8,393 nt of DNA from Verrucomicrobiales bacterium (lineage in GTDB: Bacteria; Verrucomicrobiota; Verrucomicrobiia; Verrucomicrobiales; DEV007), in NCBI GenBank assembly GCA_023253615.1, contig JALRFZ010000169.1:1-8393 (forward strand), written 5' to 3'. The notes beneath the pieces were generated by a model. It was given only the letters and a program-made list of their open reading frames with translations. It made no database searches and was not told the origin of the DNA. This document shows, piece after piece, positions 1 through 5,664 of this stretch. A program made the translations under genes and the position numbers. Each line of letters begins with the position of its first letter. The stretch's first letter is position 1.

Positions 1-756
1 GACGAGGGCGCCAACCTGTGACAGCGTGACGGAGCCCAGGTTGCTCGTGTCGCCGAAGAACGACACGTTGCCGCCGGTCACGTCGGTGCCCGTGCCGTTG
101 ATCGTCAGGTCGTAATCGCCGCCTGACAGCGTGGTGTTCGAGAAGGTGATCGCTCCGGTGCCGCGGGTGATCGTGAGGTCGTCGGTGAGCGTGGTCGTGG
201 TCGAGTTGAGCGAGACGACGCCGTTGGCCGTCGCCCCGCCGCCGGAAGCCTCGTTGGTATTGAACACGACCGTGTCGGTGGGAGCGCCGTTGCCGATCGT
301 GATCGAGGTGGCGGTCACGACGATGCCGTCGTTACCGGTCGTGGAGACGCTCTCGTTGATCGTGACACCCGTCCCCGACGCCGTGAGGCTCAGAAGGCGG
401 TTGTCGAGGAAGCCCGCGATCGGGGCGCCCAGTTCGCCCACGAACAGGACGCTGCCGTCGCCGGCGGTCGTCGTCAGCGAGTAGGGCGTCGTGGAGATCG
501 AGTGGACGCTGCTGTTGAACACGATCTCGCCAGCCGTCACGCCGGTGTCCACGAGCGTGTTGCGGGTGATCACGGCGTTGTCCTGGACGGTGATGTTGCC
601 GCCCGAGCCCTGCACCACGCCGCTGCCGCCGATCGCGATCAGGTCGCCGTCGAGCGTGATCAGCGCCCCGGAGTCGCTGTCGAACTCGATGTTGCCGGCG
701 TTGCCGGAGTTGAACCCGCTGCCGCCGGTGCCGCCGGTCGTGGTGACCGCGCCGAT
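1..756 (-). CDS. Fragment of a beta-strand-repeat adhesin/autotransporter-like passenger protein (both ends missing)
   Basis: Read on the minus strand with codons ending at base 1, about 250 codons are open and run off the left edge of the window. The translation is rich in Thr, Ser, Gly, Asn, Val and Asp and contains no Cys, Lys, Trp or Met. It is built of short alternating strands such as DLTITRGTGAITFSN, DYDLTINGTGTDVTGGN and LGSVTLSQVGALV. This is the composition and periodicity of beta-helical passenger domains of filamentous-haemagglutinin or autotransporter-like surface proteins. No signal peptide, start or C-terminal anchor is visible. At the right-hand (N-terminal) side the repeat character stops after GAVTTTGG near base 750. 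The frame stays open to a stop at 961-963, but that stretch is antisense to a cation-efflux domain and does not look like protein. It is therefore 5'-truncated by a rearrangement or an assembly join. Surface adhesion is inferred; the exact family is not identifiable. Confidence 0.7.
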   Translation of the reverse strand, partial: MGAVTTTGGTGGSGFNSGNAGNIEFDSDSGALITLDGDLIAIGGSGVVQGSGGNITVQDNAVITRNTLVDTGVTAGEIVFNSSVHSISTTPYSLTTTAGDGSVLFVGELGAPIAGFLDNRLLSLTASGTGVTINESVSTTGNDGIVVTATSITIGNGAPTDTVVFNTNEASGGGATANGVVSLNSTTTTLTDDLTITRGTGAITFSNTTLSGGDYDLTINGTGTDVTGGNVSFFGDTSNLGSVTLSQVGALV

Positions 757-759
757 CCG

Positions 760-1074
760 GTGGTGCAGAGTGCGCTGGTGGCGAGGCTCGATGCGGCGAC
801 GGCGCGGCATGGGGTCACCTGGCACCAGATGCGCCACCGCCACCTCGGCGACGGGCATTGGGTGGACTTCCACCTCGTCTTCGCCGATGAGACGACAGTG
901 CGCGATGCCCATGCCATCGCCAGCGAGATCGAACGCGAGATCCGCGAGGAAGTGGGGCCCTCAACGATCGTCACGACCCATCTCGAACCGGCCGAGGATC
1001 ACGAGCGCATCCACGGTCACGCTCCGGGGGAAATGCCGCGCCTTGAGACGGACGCGGGGCATCATCCGGATTGA
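760..1074 (+). CDS. C-terminal cytoplasmic domain of a cation diffusion facilitator (CDF) transporter, 5'-truncated
   Basis: The roughly 105 codons from about 757 encode a domain with the hallmarks of the ferredoxin-like CDF C-terminal dimerisation domain. In order they are a first helix (VARLDAATARHGV), a first strand with WHQMRHRHLG, then WVDFHLVF, a TVRDAHAIASEIEREI helix and a last strand VTTHLEP. The domain is followed by a His-rich tail (HERIHGH, AGHHPD). In intact CDF proteins (ZitB, FieF, CzcD type) this domain follows six membrane helices that move Zn2+, Fe2+, Co2+ or Cd2+ out of the cytoplasm. Here none of the membrane part is present, and the upstream DNA is the opposite strand of the adhesin fragment. 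The frame is open upstream to an ATG at 502, but that extension is antisense to the passenger. GTG codons at 760 and 763 could start a soluble stand-alone domain, which does exist in the family. A pseudogene or chimeric contig is more likely. It ends 9 bp from the convergent toxin gene. Confidence 0.65.
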   Translation: MVQSALVARLDAATARHGVTWHQMRHRHLGDGHWVDFHLVFADETTVRDAHAIASEIEREIREEVGPSTIVTTHLEPAEDHERIHGHAPGEMPRLETDAGHHPD

Positions 1075-1083
1075 GAGGGGGAC

Positions 1084-1377
1084 TTAGCGACGATCCAAGC
1101 CGAATCGTGGATGGCGCTTTTCGTGTTTTACCACGGTGATCCGGATCGTGGTTCCTGCGACCACACGGAAATAGATCACGTAAGGAAATCGCTTCATCGA
1201 CGATCGTTGGACGTCGTGGATGACAAACATCCAACGCTCCGGCATGGCTGCGATGGCGATCACCTGCCTTTCGAACTCTTCGAGAAAAGCGACGCCGAGG
1301 CCCAAGGAACGTTCTTCATAATAGTCGATGATCTCACGCAACTCGTTCTCGAGCTCCGGGTGATACTCGATTCTCAT
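1084..1377 (-). CDS. Type II toxin, RelE/ParE superfamily
   Basis: A 97-residue protein with the ParE/RelE fold signature. It has an N-terminal strand MRIEYHPE, two helices (ELENELREIIDYYEERS and LGVAFLEEFERQVIAIAAMP), and then the basic strand region SSMKRFPYVIYFRVV. It ends in a strand followed by ITVVKHEKRHPRFGLDRR, where the family usually has a His, a basic patch and a final Arg. Proteins of this family either cleave mRNA on the ribosome (RelE) or poison DNA gyrase (ParE); the sequence does not decide which. The start ATG overlaps the stop of the antitoxin gene by four bases (ATGA), so the two are translationally coupled. The order antitoxin then toxin is standard. The gene ends in TAA and is convergent with the CDF fragment. 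The length is normal and no damage is visible. Confidence 0.88.
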   Translation of the reverse strand: MRIEYHPELENELREIIDYYEERSLGLGVAFLEEFERQVIAIAAMPERWMFVIHDVQRSSMKRFPYVIYFRVVAGTTIRITVVKHEKRHPRFGLDRR

Positions 1378-1598
1378 CGCCTGAGGCGCTTCATCAGTTC
1401 TTCGTGGCTGATGGGTATGACGAGGCCGGTCTCCATTTCGCGGTCGCGTTCGACGGCCAAGGCGGCTGCGGCGTGGTCATCGAGATCCACGGCAAGGTCA
1501 TAGGGATCCTCAAGGCTTTCCCACAGTGAAGAGGCCAGGAGCGCCCGCTGCTCGGGCGGCAGTTTCAAGGCCTCTGGAGCGATCTGGTCGAAGCTCAT
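1374..1598 (-). CDS. Type II antitoxin, putative addiction-module component family (TIGR02574-like)
   Basis: A 74-residue protein with the pattern of the addiction-module antitoxin family often paired with RelE/ParE toxins. The N-terminal half, PEALKLPPEQRALLASSLWESL, matches the family's Ala-Leu-Leu-Pro, Glu-Arg and Leu-Leu-x-Ser-Leu helix. The middle is acidic (DPYDLAVDLDD). The C-terminal part has the ERDREMETG helix-turn and ends in ISHEELMKRLRR, where the family has a short toxin-wrapping segment. It is expected to bind and neutralise the downstream toxin and to repress its own promoter, as is usual for the type. Its stop overlaps the toxin start. It begins 53 bp after the ispA-type gene, so it may be read through from that operon or have its own promoter in the gap. 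No Shine-Dalgarno sequence is evident before the ATG. Confidence 0.85.
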   Translation of the reverse strand: MSFDQIAPEALKLPPEQRALLASSLWESLEDPYDLAVDLDDHAAAALAVERDREMETGLVIPISHEELMKRLRR

Positions 1599-1651
1599 GG
1601 GGAGAGCTTACGCGATTTCATCGGAGTTTGAAGCCAAAAGTCGGGGAGAGA

Positions 1652-2536
1652 TCAATACTCCCGATCCAGCAGGTAATCCGCGATCTCATGAAGCCGTTCG
1701 CCCTTTTTCGCGAAGGGCTTGAGAGCATCGTGCGCCTTCTTCGTGAGTCGGGCGGCTTCCTTGCGGCTCTTTTCGAGGCCGAAGAGGGCGGGGTAGGTCG
1801 ACTTCGCGGCGGCGATGTCTTTGCCGGCGCTTTTGCCGAGCTTTTCGCTGGTCTGGGTGACGTCGAGGATGTCGTCGATGACCTGGAAGGCGAGTCCGAG
1901 GGCTTGGCCGTAGTCGGTCAGCGCCGCGAGCTTGGCGGGCGTGGCGTTGGCGGTCATGCCGCCGAGACGGATCGAGGCGGTGAGCAGGGCCGCGGTTTTG
2001 CTCTCGTGCAGGTAGCGGAGCTGGGCCGGGGTGAGGAGGACGTCGCTACCCTCGCCCTCGAGGTCGAGGACCTGGCCGCCGATCAAATGCCGGCTACCGG
2101 AGGCGACGGCGAGTTCGGTGACGTAGGCTCCGACGCCGTAGCGCGGTGAAGCCGGCGTTTGCGCGAGAATCTCGAAGGCGATCGTCAGAAGCGCATCGCC
2201 GGTGAGCACGGCGATGCCTTCGCCGTATTTCACGTGACAGGTCGGCATGCCGCGACGGAGATCGTCGTCGTCCATGCAGGGCAGGTCGTCGTGGACGAGG
2301 GTGTAGGTGTGGAGGCACTCGACCGCTGCCGCGGGAGGCAGGGCCTTTTCCACCGAGCCGCCGCAGGCTTCGGCCGCGGCGAGGCAGAGGATGGGACGCA
2401 GCCGTTTGCCGCCCGCGAAGAGGCTGTAGCGCATCGCCTCGTGGATCGTGGCCGGACGTGTTTTCGCTTTGGGCAAAAATCGGTCGAGAGCCTCATCGAC
2501 GAGGCGGCAACGGTCGTTGAGGTAGGTGGCGTCCAT
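1652..2536 (-). CDS. ispA: Polyprenyl synthetase, farnesyl diphosphate synthase type
   Basis: A 294-residue trans-prenyltransferase that condenses isopentenyl diphosphate with allylic diphosphates, supplying farnesyl diphosphate for quinones, undecaprenyl phosphate and hopanoid or carotenoid precursors. Visible motifs are GGKRLRP at 42-48 (diphosphate binding), the first Asp-rich motif DDLPCMDDDD at 83-92 followed by LRRGMPT, HLIGGQVLDL at 150-159, and the second Asp-rich motif DDILD at 221-225. The first motif has two extra residues between its aspartates, and Tyr78 lies five residues before it. Both are typical of bacterial IspA-type enzymes making C15 product; geranylgeranyl diphosphate synthases of this type look similar, so chain length is an inference. 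The length matches E. coli IspA (about 299 residues). The gene starts 16 bp after asd on the same strand, so the two are probably one transcript. There is no dxs neighbour in the window. No strong Shine-Dalgarno sequence precedes the ATG. Confidence 0.95.
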   Translation of the reverse strand: MDATYLNDRCRLVDEALDRFLPKAKTRPATIHEAMRYSLFAGGKRLRPILCLAAAEACGGSVEKALPPAAAVECLHTYTLVHDDLPCMDDDDLRRGMPTCHVKYGEGIAVLTGDALLTIAFEILAQTPASPRYGVGAYVTELAVASGSRHLIGGQVLDLEGEGSDVLLTPAQLRYLHESKTAALLTASIRLGGMTANATPAKLAALTDYGQALGLAFQVIDDILDVTQTSEKLGKSAGKDIAAAKSTYPALFGLEKSRKEAARLTKKAHDALKPFAKKGERLHEIADYLLDREY

Positions 2537-2552
2537 CGAGGCAGGCTGGGAA

Positions 2553-3566
2553 TCAGAGCAGTTCGGCGATCTGCACCGCGTTCAAGGCCGCTCCCTTGCG
2601 CACCTGGTCGCCCACGACCCAGAAGGTGAGGGCGTTCTCGAGGACGAGGTCCTCGCGGATCCGTCCCACGAGGCAGTCGTCCCCATCCGTCGAATCGAGC
2701 GGGGTCGGGAAAACGGGGATGTCGGCGTAGGGATCGTCGATGACGTGGACTCCCGGAGCCGCTGCGATGGCGGCGCGGGCGGCTTCGACCGTGGGCTTGT
2801 CATTGAAAATGGCGGTGACCGAGACGGAGTGCGAGCGATAGACCGGTACGCGCACGCAGGTGACCGAGGCTTTCAGATCAGGAGCATGGAGGATCTTGCG
2901 ACCCTCGTAGTGCATCTTCATCTCCTCCTTCGTGTAGCCGTTGTCGGTGAAGACATCGACCTGGGGGATGACGTTGAAAGCGATCTGGCGCGAGTAGACC
3001 TTGCGCTCGGGAAGAGGTTCACCTTTCGCGATGGCCTGGACCTGTCCCTCGAGTTCGTAAATGCCCTGGGCTCCGCTGCCGGAGACGGCCTGGTAGCTGG
3101 ACGCGATCACGCTCTTCACTCCCCCGAAGGCGTGATGCATCGGGTTCAGCGCCATCAGGGTGATGATGGTGGTGCAGTTCGGGTTCGAAATGATGCCCTG
3201 GTGGGTCTTGACGTCTTCCGGATTGATCTCGGGGACCACCAGGGGGACGTTTTCATCCATCCGGAAGGCCGAAGAATTGTCCACGACGACAACTCCGGCG
3301 GCGACCGCGTGGGACGCGAAAGCCTTGGAAATGCTGCCTCCGGCGCTGAAGAGGGCCACGTCGACGCCCTTGAAGGAATCGGGGGTCAACTCCTTCACCG
3401 TCACCTCTTTGCCCCGGAAGGGGATCGTTTTTCCGGCCGAGCGGGCGGAAGCGAGGAGGGTGAGTTCGCTGACGGGGAAGTCGCGCTGCTCGAGGCACTT
3501 GAGGATTTCAATCCCCACGGCCCCGGTCGCGCCCGCCACGGCGAGGTGTTTTGGCTGTCGACTCAT
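2553..3566 (-). CDS. asd: Aspartate-semialdehyde dehydrogenase
   Basis: A 337-residue NADPH-dependent enzyme that reduces L-4-aspartyl phosphate to L-aspartate 4-semialdehyde, the branch point to lysine, diaminopimelate, threonine and methionine. The N-terminus carries the Rossmann nucleotide-binding loop AVAGATGAVG (9-18). SAGGSISK (74-81) and DNSSAFR (96-102) follow. The catalytic cysteine is Cys131 in SNPNCTT. Gln159 lies in SYQAVSGSG, and the acid/base histidine is His246 in VYRSHSVSV. The C-terminus, RKGAALNAVQIAELL, is the conserved family ending. The length is normal for the Gram-positive/archaeal-like short bacterial class. All key residues are present, so it should be active in the cytoplasm. 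It is the first gene of the minus-strand run, with ispA 16 bp behind it and a 135-bp divergent spacer in front. An A8 tract lies in its 5' leader. Confidence 0.96.
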   Translation of the reverse strand: MSRQPKHLAVAGATGAVGIEILKCLEQRDFPVSELTLLASARSAGKTIPFRGKEVTVKELTPDSFKGVDVALFSAGGSISKAFASHAVAAGVVVVDNSSAFRMDENVPLVVPEINPEDVKTHQGIISNPNCTTIITLMALNPMHHAFGGVKSVIASSYQAVSGSGAQGIYELEGQVQAIAKGEPLPERKVYSRQIAFNVIPQVDVFTDNGYTKEEMKMHYEGRKILHAPDLKASVTCVRVPVYRSHSVSVTAIFNDKPTVEAARAAIAAAPGVHVIDDPYADIPVFPTPLDSTDGDDCLVGRIREDLVLENALTFWVVGDQVRKGAALNAVQIAELL

Positions 3567-3701
3567 GGGTTGCTTTTTTTTCGAAGTCGGCGAGTCTACG
3601 GTCTCTTAAACCGAATGCAACCGTTTGGCGTTCCGGCCCACAGGGTTTGAGCGGTCTTTCGCGCCCATTTGGATCTAACCTAATCCCAATACCACCTCAA
3701 T
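3567..3701. other. Divergent intergenic region between asd and the small lipoprotein gene
   Basis: This 135-bp spacer must hold the start signals for asd (minus) and the lipoprotein (plus). It has a T8 run at 3573-3580, which on the minus strand is an A8 tract just before asd. The part next to the lipoprotein gene (3675-3701) is AT-richer than its surroundings, as expected of a promoter, but I find no convincing -35/-10 pair on the plus strand. No Shine-Dalgarno sequence is evident before the lipoprotein ATG. Confidence 0.4.
3593..3620 (-). promoter_or_regulatory. Weak sigma70-like promoter candidate for asd-ispA
   Basis: On the minus strand TTGCAT (complement of 3615-3620) is followed after 16 bp by TAGACT (complement of 3593-3598), a 3/6 and 4/6 match to the -35 and -10 consensus. 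It would start transcription about 20 bases before the asd ATG. The match is weak and unsupported by any other signal. Confidence 0.25.
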
Positions 3702-3815
3702 ATGAAGAACATCATCCTTCTCGCGATCGTTGCCCTTGGCGCTCTTTCCATGACCGCCTGCAAAACCACCAAGAGCTGCTGCGGCACCTGTGCTCCGGCC
3801 GCTTGCTCCAAGTGA
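3702..3815 (+). CDS. Cys-rich micro-lipoprotein, 37 residues
   Basis: A short gene with a clear secretion signal: Lys2 and Asn3, a hydrophobic core IILLAIVALGALSM, and a lipobox-like MTAC ending at Cys20. After signal peptidase II cleavage at Cys20 only 18 residues remain. They are lysine-bearing and very Cys-rich, with cysteines at 20 (lipidated), 26, 27, 30 and 35, in the pattern CCGTC then C. Such tiny lipoproteins resemble the entericidin type in size but not in sequence, and I do not recognise the family. The four non-lipid cysteines could bind a metal or form disulfides; this is a guess. It is monocistronic, with a divergent promoter region before it and a strong terminator 58 bp after its stop, which supports it being a real expressed gene. 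The lipobox has Met at -3 instead of the usual Leu, which is tolerated but not ideal. Confidence 0.72.
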   Translation: MKNIILLAIVALGALSMTACKTTKSCCGTCAPAACSK

Positions 3816-3872
3816 GTGATCCCGGTTGAGGGAAGGCGGGCGTGAGTCCGCCGGCCTGAGCCGCAACTCTTC

Positions 3873-3911
3873 AAAAACGGCTGCTTCCTTCACGGGAGCA
3901 GCCGTTTTTTT
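3873..3911. terminator. Bidirectional intrinsic terminator between the lipoprotein gene and psd
   Basis: A 16-bp stem (3873-3888 with 3894-3909, one G-T wobble) closes a 5-base loop. The core is ACGGCTGCT paired with AGCAGCCGT. It is flanked by a run of A on the left and T7 (3905-3911) on the right, so it has a U-tract when transcribed from either strand. It lies between two convergent genes, ending 8 bp before the psd stop, and should stop both transcripts. Confidence 0.88.
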
Positions 3912-3919
3912 GCGCCCGA

Positions 3920-4831
3920 TCACGCCGCTGGCGGGATGATCGAGCCCATGCGATCGCCCATGCGGGCGTAGAGCTCGTTCCCGGCCGCGGATTGTTCGCG
4001 GAGGTCATCGGCCGGCTGGAAAGTGCCGGAGGGAAAAAGCGTCATCACCATCGACCCGCCGAAACGGAAGTATCCCTTCTCTGCTCCTTTCAAGACCGGG
4101 CCGGGCGCGGCGGTATCGACGATGCCTCCGACATTCGTCGCGCCGATCTCGAGGAAAAGATAACGTCCTATCACCGGATGCCGCACCCCGGTGACGCGGC
4201 GTTTGTTTTCCTGGAGGTAGCGGAGCGAGCGCGCCAGGGCGATCGGGTTCACGGAATAGAGCATGCCGTTGATCAGGCGTGCTTCGCCGCATTCCCCCTC
4301 CAGCGGAAAGTGGAAGCGATGGTAGTCTGTCGGGCAAAGCCGCGAGATCACCGCGCTGCCGCCCTCGAATTCCCGCGCGAAGTCCGCGTCCCCGAGGAGC
4401 GCCGCCAGATCAAAGCGGCGGCCTTTCGCGAAGATCGCTGATTCGCTGGAAAGATCGGGCACGAGGAGGTGGCGTCCGTCGGCGGGGAACAAGACCGTGT
4501 CAGGTCCGGGAGCCAAGGGTCTTGCCTCGGGGCGGAGGCGGCGGAAAAAAAACTCGTTAAAAGTGCGGTAGCTTTCGACCGGCTCGAGAAATTCTCCGGG
4601 ATCGACGCTGAAACGTGCGAGGAAGGGCGCGATTTCCTTCGCCGATGCGCGGGAGTCGGCCCATCGGCCGTAGAGGTGTGAAAACCAAGGGCGTTTGATG
4701 ATGCCCTCGAGACAGAGCCTTCCGAGGTTGGTCCCGTAGGCCCATCGGAGCGGTTTTTCGCCGTAGATCGCCTCGGATCGGAGGCGCCCCTCGTATCGGT
4801 CGTAGAAAAGGATCTCTTGCGTGTTCTTCAC
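3920..4831 (-). CDS. psd: Phosphatidylserine decarboxylase proenzyme
   Basis: A pyruvoyl enzyme that decarboxylates phosphatidylserine to phosphatidylethanolamine at the inner membrane. With the GTG start chosen here it has 303 residues. The catalytic triad is visible: Asp118 in FPADG, His171 in DYHRFHFP and Ser260 in RFGGSM. Self-cleavage between Gly259 and Ser260 gives the large beta chain and a short alpha chain whose Ser becomes the pyruvoyl group. The E. coli motif is LGST; here it is GGSM, with the essential Gly-Ser kept. An in-frame TTG at 4873 would add 14 residues, giving 317. I prefer GTG at 4829-4831 because VKNTQEILFYDRYEG looks like the natural start, while the extension is Pro-rich and TTG is a rare start. 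Neither has a clear Shine-Dalgarno sequence. The gene is divergent from surE and convergent with the lipoprotein gene. I do not see the phosphatidylserine synthase gene pssA nearby. Confidence 0.92.
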   Translation of the reverse strand: MKNTQEILFYDRYEGRLRSEAIYGEKPLRWAYGTNLGRLCLEGIIKRPWFSHLYGRWADSRASAKEIAPFLARFSVDPGEFLEPVESYRTFNEFFFRRLRPEARPLAPGPDTVLFPADGRHLLVPDLSSESAIFAKGRRFDLAALLGDADFAREFEGGSAVISRLCPTDYHRFHFPLEGECGEARLINGMLYSVNPIALARSLRYLQENKRRVTGVRHPVIGRYLFLEIGATNVGGIVDTAAPGPVLKGAEKGYFRFGGSMVMTLFPSGTFQPADDLREQSAAGNELYARMGDRMGSIIPPAA

Positions 4832-4902
4832 GGCTGAGAGATAGACCGTCGCGGGGTGGGGGGCAAAACCCAAATCCCGTATTTTTCGCCCTGTTCCGCA
4901 CC

Positions 4903-5598
4903 ATGATCGCCCTGCTCTCCAACGACGATGGCATCGATGCCGCCGGACTCGCCGCCCTCCGCCGGGTCGCCGAGGCCCATTTCGACGAAGTCTGGATCGT
5001 GGCCCCCGCGTCGCAGATGTCGCAGATCGGTCACCGCGTGACCACCGACACGCCCTTGCGCTACGAGCAGCGCGGCGAGCGTGCCTTTGCCGTCGACGGG
5101 ACTCCGGCCGACTGCATCCGCGTCGCCCTCGCCCATCTCCTGCCCGCGCGTCCCGATTGGGTGCTCTCCGGGATCAACCACGGGGGCAATCTCGGGCGGC
5201 ACGATTTCGCGATTTCCGGCACCGTGGCCGCCGCGCGCGAGGCCGCCTTCCAGGGTATCCCGGGCGTGACGCTCTCCCATTACCTGCGCCGGGGTCTCAC
5301 CGTGGATTGGGATCGGGCCGCCGGGCGGGTCGCCGCGATGATTGCCGGGCTGCTCGCCGAGCCTCCCGGAGCAGGCCATTTCTGGAACGTGAATCTGCCG
5401 CATCCCGCCCCCGGCGAGCCCGAGCCGCGGGTCGTGCGCTGCGAGCAGGAGCGTCATTCCCTGCACGTGCTCTATCGCGAGGACGAGCCCGGGTGGCTGC
5501 ACTACGCCGGCGATTATCACGAGCGCACCCGGGTGCCTGGGAGCGATGTCGATGTCTGTTTCCGGGGGGATATCGCCGTCACCCTCGCCTCGATCTGA
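4903..5598 (+). CDS. surE: 5'/3'-nucleotidase SurE (survival protein)
   Basis: A 231-residue metal-dependent phosphatase that removes phosphate from nucleoside 5'- and 3'-monophosphates, and in some members short polyphosphate, in the cytoplasm. The metal ligands are in place: Asp8 and Asp9 in LLSNDDGI, Ser40 five residues after the APAS proline, and Asn92 in LSGINHGGNLG. The DGTPADCIRVAL helix (65-76) and ISGTVAAAREA (104-114) are typical SurE segments. It differs from the usual form in having Gln after Ser40 where Gly is common. The length is slightly below E. coli SurE (253). It starts 71 bp from the divergent psd GTG and heads a plus-strand run. The next gene begins 66 bp downstream. It is not beside pcm, nlpD or rpoS, its neighbours in Proteobacteria. 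Confidence 0.95.
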   Translation: MIALLSNDDGIDAAGLAALRRVAEAHFDEVWIVAPASQMSQIGHRVTTDTPLRYEQRGERAFAVDGTPADCIRVALAHLLPARPDWVLSGINHGGNLGRHDFAISGTVAAAREAAFQGIPGVTLSHYLRRGLTVDWDRAAGRVAAMIAGLLAEPPGAGHFWNVNLPHPAPGEPEPRVVRCEQERHSLHVLYREDEPGWLHYAGDYHERTRVPGSDVDVCFRGDIAVTLASI

Positions 5599-5664
5599 GG
5601 GGAAAAGGGGGTGGATGCCCGATTGATCCCCGCCGATTTTCTGCGATATTCCGGGGATCCCGTA

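Noticed and set aside
131..756. Plus-strand open frames over the adhesin fragment, including the extension of the CDF frame to an ATG at 502
   Set aside because: The minus-strand reading has coherent beta-repeat composition without Cys, Lys or Trp; the plus-strand readings are Val/Ala/Pro-rich mirror products of it.
3573..3580. T8 run as an intrinsic terminator on the plus strand
   Set aside because: No stem lies immediately before it, and the adjacent gene on that strand does not end there; it is simply an A-tract in the asd leader.
2526..3650. A 374-codon plus-strand open frame
   Set aside because: It is antisense to asd, whose catalytic Cys and His motifs are unmistakable; its own translation shows no domain.
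3835..3852. GGCGG/CCGCC hairpin shortly after the lipoprotein stop
   Set aside because: Only 5 bp of stem with an 8-base loop and no T-tract; the strong terminator at 3873-3911 explains termination.
5611..5664. Upstream GTG start for the helical secreted protein
   Set aside because: It would place 18 residues before the signal peptide; the ATG at 5665 has a nearby purine-rich GGGGAT and gives a normal export signal.
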